DNA of 64,000 nucleotides, taken from the NCBI RefSeq assembly GCF_011075055.1, contig NC_058146.1, positions 7,316,001-7,380,000 of the forward strand, in the 5' to 3' direction. This document shows positions 61,571 to 64,000 of the stretch, piece by piece (within the stretch, counting starts at the first letter, position 1; each line of letters begins with the position of its first letter). The notes beneath the pieces were generated by a model. That model saw nothing but the letters and a program-made list of their open reading frames with translations, made no database searches and was not told the DNA's origin. The position numbers were made by a program, and so were the translations under genes. The stretch comes from Mangifera indica (lineage: Eukaryota; Streptophyta; Magnoliopsida; Sapindales; Anacardiaceae).

Positions 61571-63435
61571 ATGAGGGGTCGAAGCTACAGTTACAGTCCT
61601 TCACCAAGGGGTTATAGCAGGAGGCGCAGCCCTAGCCCAAGGGGTCATTATGGAGGTCGTGGTAGGGACATGCCTACCAGTCTTCTGGTTCGGAACTTAC
61701 GTCATGACTGTAGGTTTGTATCTGTGATCTGTCCTGGTATTTTTCAGTCTTCAGATGTTGATACTGCCTTTTGGTGTTTCAGCTCATTATTAAAAATAGT
61801 CTGATTTACCGGAATGTAATCTCTTTTTCAATTATAAAAGCACGAAGGTGTTATAGGTGTGCCCCGATATAGTGATATAGGGTATGTTTATCACTTCTGC
61901 TACATTCTGTATGTAAGGATTCTGAGTTTTATTTCTTTTGCTTGGTTCATTCAAATCCTAGAGCTGGCAGCTGAACTGGGTAGCTTGGCTGTAGGGTTTG
62001 TTTCATATGAACTGTTTCTTTTGCCTGTAAAGCCAGCTTTCTTTGCTGTTTATATATGTTAAAGACAAATTCTAATTGACAGATGTAAGTTTAAGATATT
62101 ATCTTTTGTATTTTGTGGTCCATCCAGCTGATAAGATTATATAATATGCAGGCCAGAAGATCTACGTGGACCTTTTGGGCAGTTTGGTCGTCTGAAGGAC
62201 GTTTACTTGCCTCGTGACTATTACACTGGGTAATTATGTCTGTTGTCGTGCCTGTATAGTTTTTGTCTATTAGTAAGTGTATTGCATTGGAAAGGAGTGT
62301 CAACTTGTCTATCTCCCACCTGCCTCTGCAAGTGTTTGGGTGGGATTGTTTCTTTATCAACTGTAATTAGTTTATGGGAATTTGGTTGTGTTTATTGGAA
62401 GTGTTGAAGACACCAATGAAGTAATAAAGAACTGGGTTGAAGAGAACAATGAAGTAATAAGAGTATTCTGTTGAAGACATTTTCAAGTAATAAGATTACT
62501 GTTCAAGATGATCTTAATGCTCATCAAGTTGGGAGAAAGGTGAGTTTGAATACATTTTGAAGAAGTTCAAGTCTTGAAGAATTGTCAACTCATTAGATTT
62601 TTGGCTCTCTCAAGGTTAGCTGCCACATGATTGTATTTGTTGAATATTGTGGAGTTTGGGCTTGTGCTTATGGATATTCCATATTAGCCTGGAGTCAGGG
62701 TCATGTTTGTGATTTTGGCTATCAACAATATATGTAGTTAATTGTCATGTCATGTTTATGTTTTTTTTTTTTTATGCCTAAAATGTATATCCTGCAGGGA
62801 ACCTCGGGGTTTTGGTTTTGTCCAGTATCTAGATCCTGCTGATGCTGCTGATGCCAAATATCAGATGGATGGTTATGTATTTCTTGGCAGAGAACTGACT
62901 GTTGTATTCGCGGAGGAAAACAGGAAAAAGCCTTCAGAAATGAGGGCAAGAGAACGTATAAGGTAAGCATAGGATCTTTGGCATAAACGGAAAAAAAAAG
63001 TTCTGTTGTGGGCTCTTGTAAATGTGGAAGCTTTCTTAATATAAATAAAATCATATAATGACATATATGACTGTGTTGTGGTGATCTTGATGTATTAATG
63101 TGTTGTTGCTAGGGATCAATCTTATGATCAAAGGCGATCTCCACTTGAATACTCCCGCTCACCACGTTATGAACAGAGTTATTCACGTAGGCTAGATTAT
63201 TATTCTCAATCTCCTAGGCGAAGGAGATATCCAAGGTATATAAATTCCCTCTTTTTTATCATTATGGTTATTCTCTGACACAATTTCAAGTTGTTGATCA
63301 CTCCCAATTGCAAAATGTGTTGTGTTACAATGCAGGTCAATTTCACCTAGAGATAGAAAATATAGAGAGCGATCTTACTCAAGGTCTCCTTATGGCTCGA
63401 GGAGCAGGAGTCAGAGTATTGAATACTCAAGATGA
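61571..63435 (+). CDS. SC35-like SR splicing factor, SCL30A/SCL33 type, 202 aa
   Basis: Five coding exons join in frame: 61571–61713, 62152–62229, 62798–62962, 63113–63235 and 63336–63435 (609 nt with stop). The start MRGRSYSYSPSPRGYSRRRS is the short charged extension typical of plant SCL proteins. The RRM spans residues about 36–114, with RNP2 LLVRNL (38–43) and RNP1 RGFGFVQY (77–84). The family-specific FAEENRKKPSEMRARER follows, then an RS/RY-rich tail (RSPRYEQSYSRR, RSYSRSPYGSRSRSQS). SCL proteins act in the nucleus in splice-site selection; the RRM binds purine-rich RNA and the RS tail recruits spliceosome components. The tail is short compared with the roughly 260–290 residues I recall for Arabidopsis SCL30A and SCL33. 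It looks co-orthologous to both, so no symbol is given. The third intron probably carries an autoregulatory exon (see 62333–62579). Confidence 0.93.
62333..62579 (+). promoter_or_regulatory. Candidate poison exon and GAAG cluster in SR-gene intron 3
   Basis: Within the 568-bp third intron (62230–62797) a possible cassette exon runs from 62333 (acceptor TCTGCAAG) to 62539 (donor GGGAGAAAG|GTGAGT, a near-consensus donor). If included, the frame from exon 3 meets TAA at 62364–62366, predicting a truncated RRM and decay of the mRNA. Nine GAAG words lie at 62398, 62406, 62418, 62439, 62451, 62473, 62559, 62562 and 62576. From established work as I recall it, Arabidopsis SCL33 binds GAAG repeats in its own third intron. 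Confidence 0.5.
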
Positions 63436-64000
63436 GCTTAGTAGGTTGGATGACTAATTTAGCTTTGCTTTAATGATAATGATAATAAGTTGAACCAAAA
63501 AGTCAGTGACTCAAGCAGTGATAATAATGTTAATGCTTAGTTTATCTAATGCTCTGTCACAATTTCCCTAGTGATGTATCATGATGTAACATTAACCCAT
63601 AAGAACCATTGCTTTAAAATAGCTTGATATTCTACAAGGTATGTAATATTTTTATCTAGAAAACCGAAGTACCTGATCATTTTGCCTATCTCAGTTCAGA
63701 TCACCACTGAGCAGCTAGATCATTTTGATCATTGTAGATTCTATTATCAGTCACTAAATATAAGTCTTTTCATATCTTAATCTAATGTCACAAAATTCTC
63801 GATAGTCCTCTTAGAAATTTGGCATAATTTCGGGTTAGCATTACAATTTTGTCATCATCTAATATTCCAAATCAACATTTTGAGTTAAGCATATGTCTAT
63901 TTTAGTGGACTTGCTCTCCTATTTTTTCCAAGGTGAGTTCATATGTCTGAAGTGAACCTATCAGCTCATCTAATCCGTTTATCCAACATTTTTGCATTCT
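63436..64000 (+). other. 3'UTR of the SR-protein gene and flanking sequence
   Basis: The 3'UTR probably runs to about 63640. Candidate signals are AATGATAATGATAATAAG at 63473–63490 and AATAATG at 63524. No further gene is visible before the window ends. Confidence 0.4.

Overview
This is nuclear DNA from a flowering plant, most likely a eudicot. It is AT-rich, with intron-rich genes using GT–AG splice sites and long intergenic stretches packed with plant transposon families (TRIM, Ty1/copia, Ty3, hAT, Mutator-like, MITEs). Everything here was read by eye. Exon joins were checked by splice motifs and by reading-frame continuity, with no database search.

Three host genes are supported. (1) Minus strand, 1–2215, running off the left edge: a TRAF-type zinc-finger protein whose C-terminal exon is a long Lys/Glu-rich repeat tail. 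(2) Plus strand, 29168–44550: a 15-exon gene for a 1388-residue CPSF-A/DDB1/SF3b3-like beta-propeller protein, the plant family represented by Arabidopsis At3g11960. (3) Plus strand, about 60.6–63.6 kb: an SC35-like serine/arginine-rich splicing factor of the SCL30A/SCL33 type, 202 residues. Its third intron carries a GAAG cluster and a candidate poison exon. Genes 2 and 3 both concern RNA processing by family, but nothing shows that they act together.

Layout. 2.9–29 kb is a transposon graveyard. It holds three related Mutator-like foldback elements (two with 9-bp target duplications), a deleted Ty3 element, two host-gene fragments (FKBP-like and AAA-ATPase) lying close together, two LTR-like blocks, a 1-kb palindromic element, a complete but decayed hAT element with an 8-bp target duplication, and a tandem TRIM array ending about 240 bp before the start codon of gene 2. 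Introns 8 and 11 of gene 2 hold further TRIM and LTR elements, one nested inside another. 44.6–60.6 kb is intergenic again: a copia element (minus strand) sits inside an older LTR-like sequence and is itself split by a 3-kb Mutator-like element and a 0.5-kb hAT deletion derivative. A Ty3-type solo LTR and several tandem duplications follow.

I found no CRISPR array, rRNA or tRNA gene, and no novel multi-gene system. The most interesting items are the splicing-factor intron, the repeat tail of gene 1, the GC–AG intron in gene 2 and the transposon stratigraphy.
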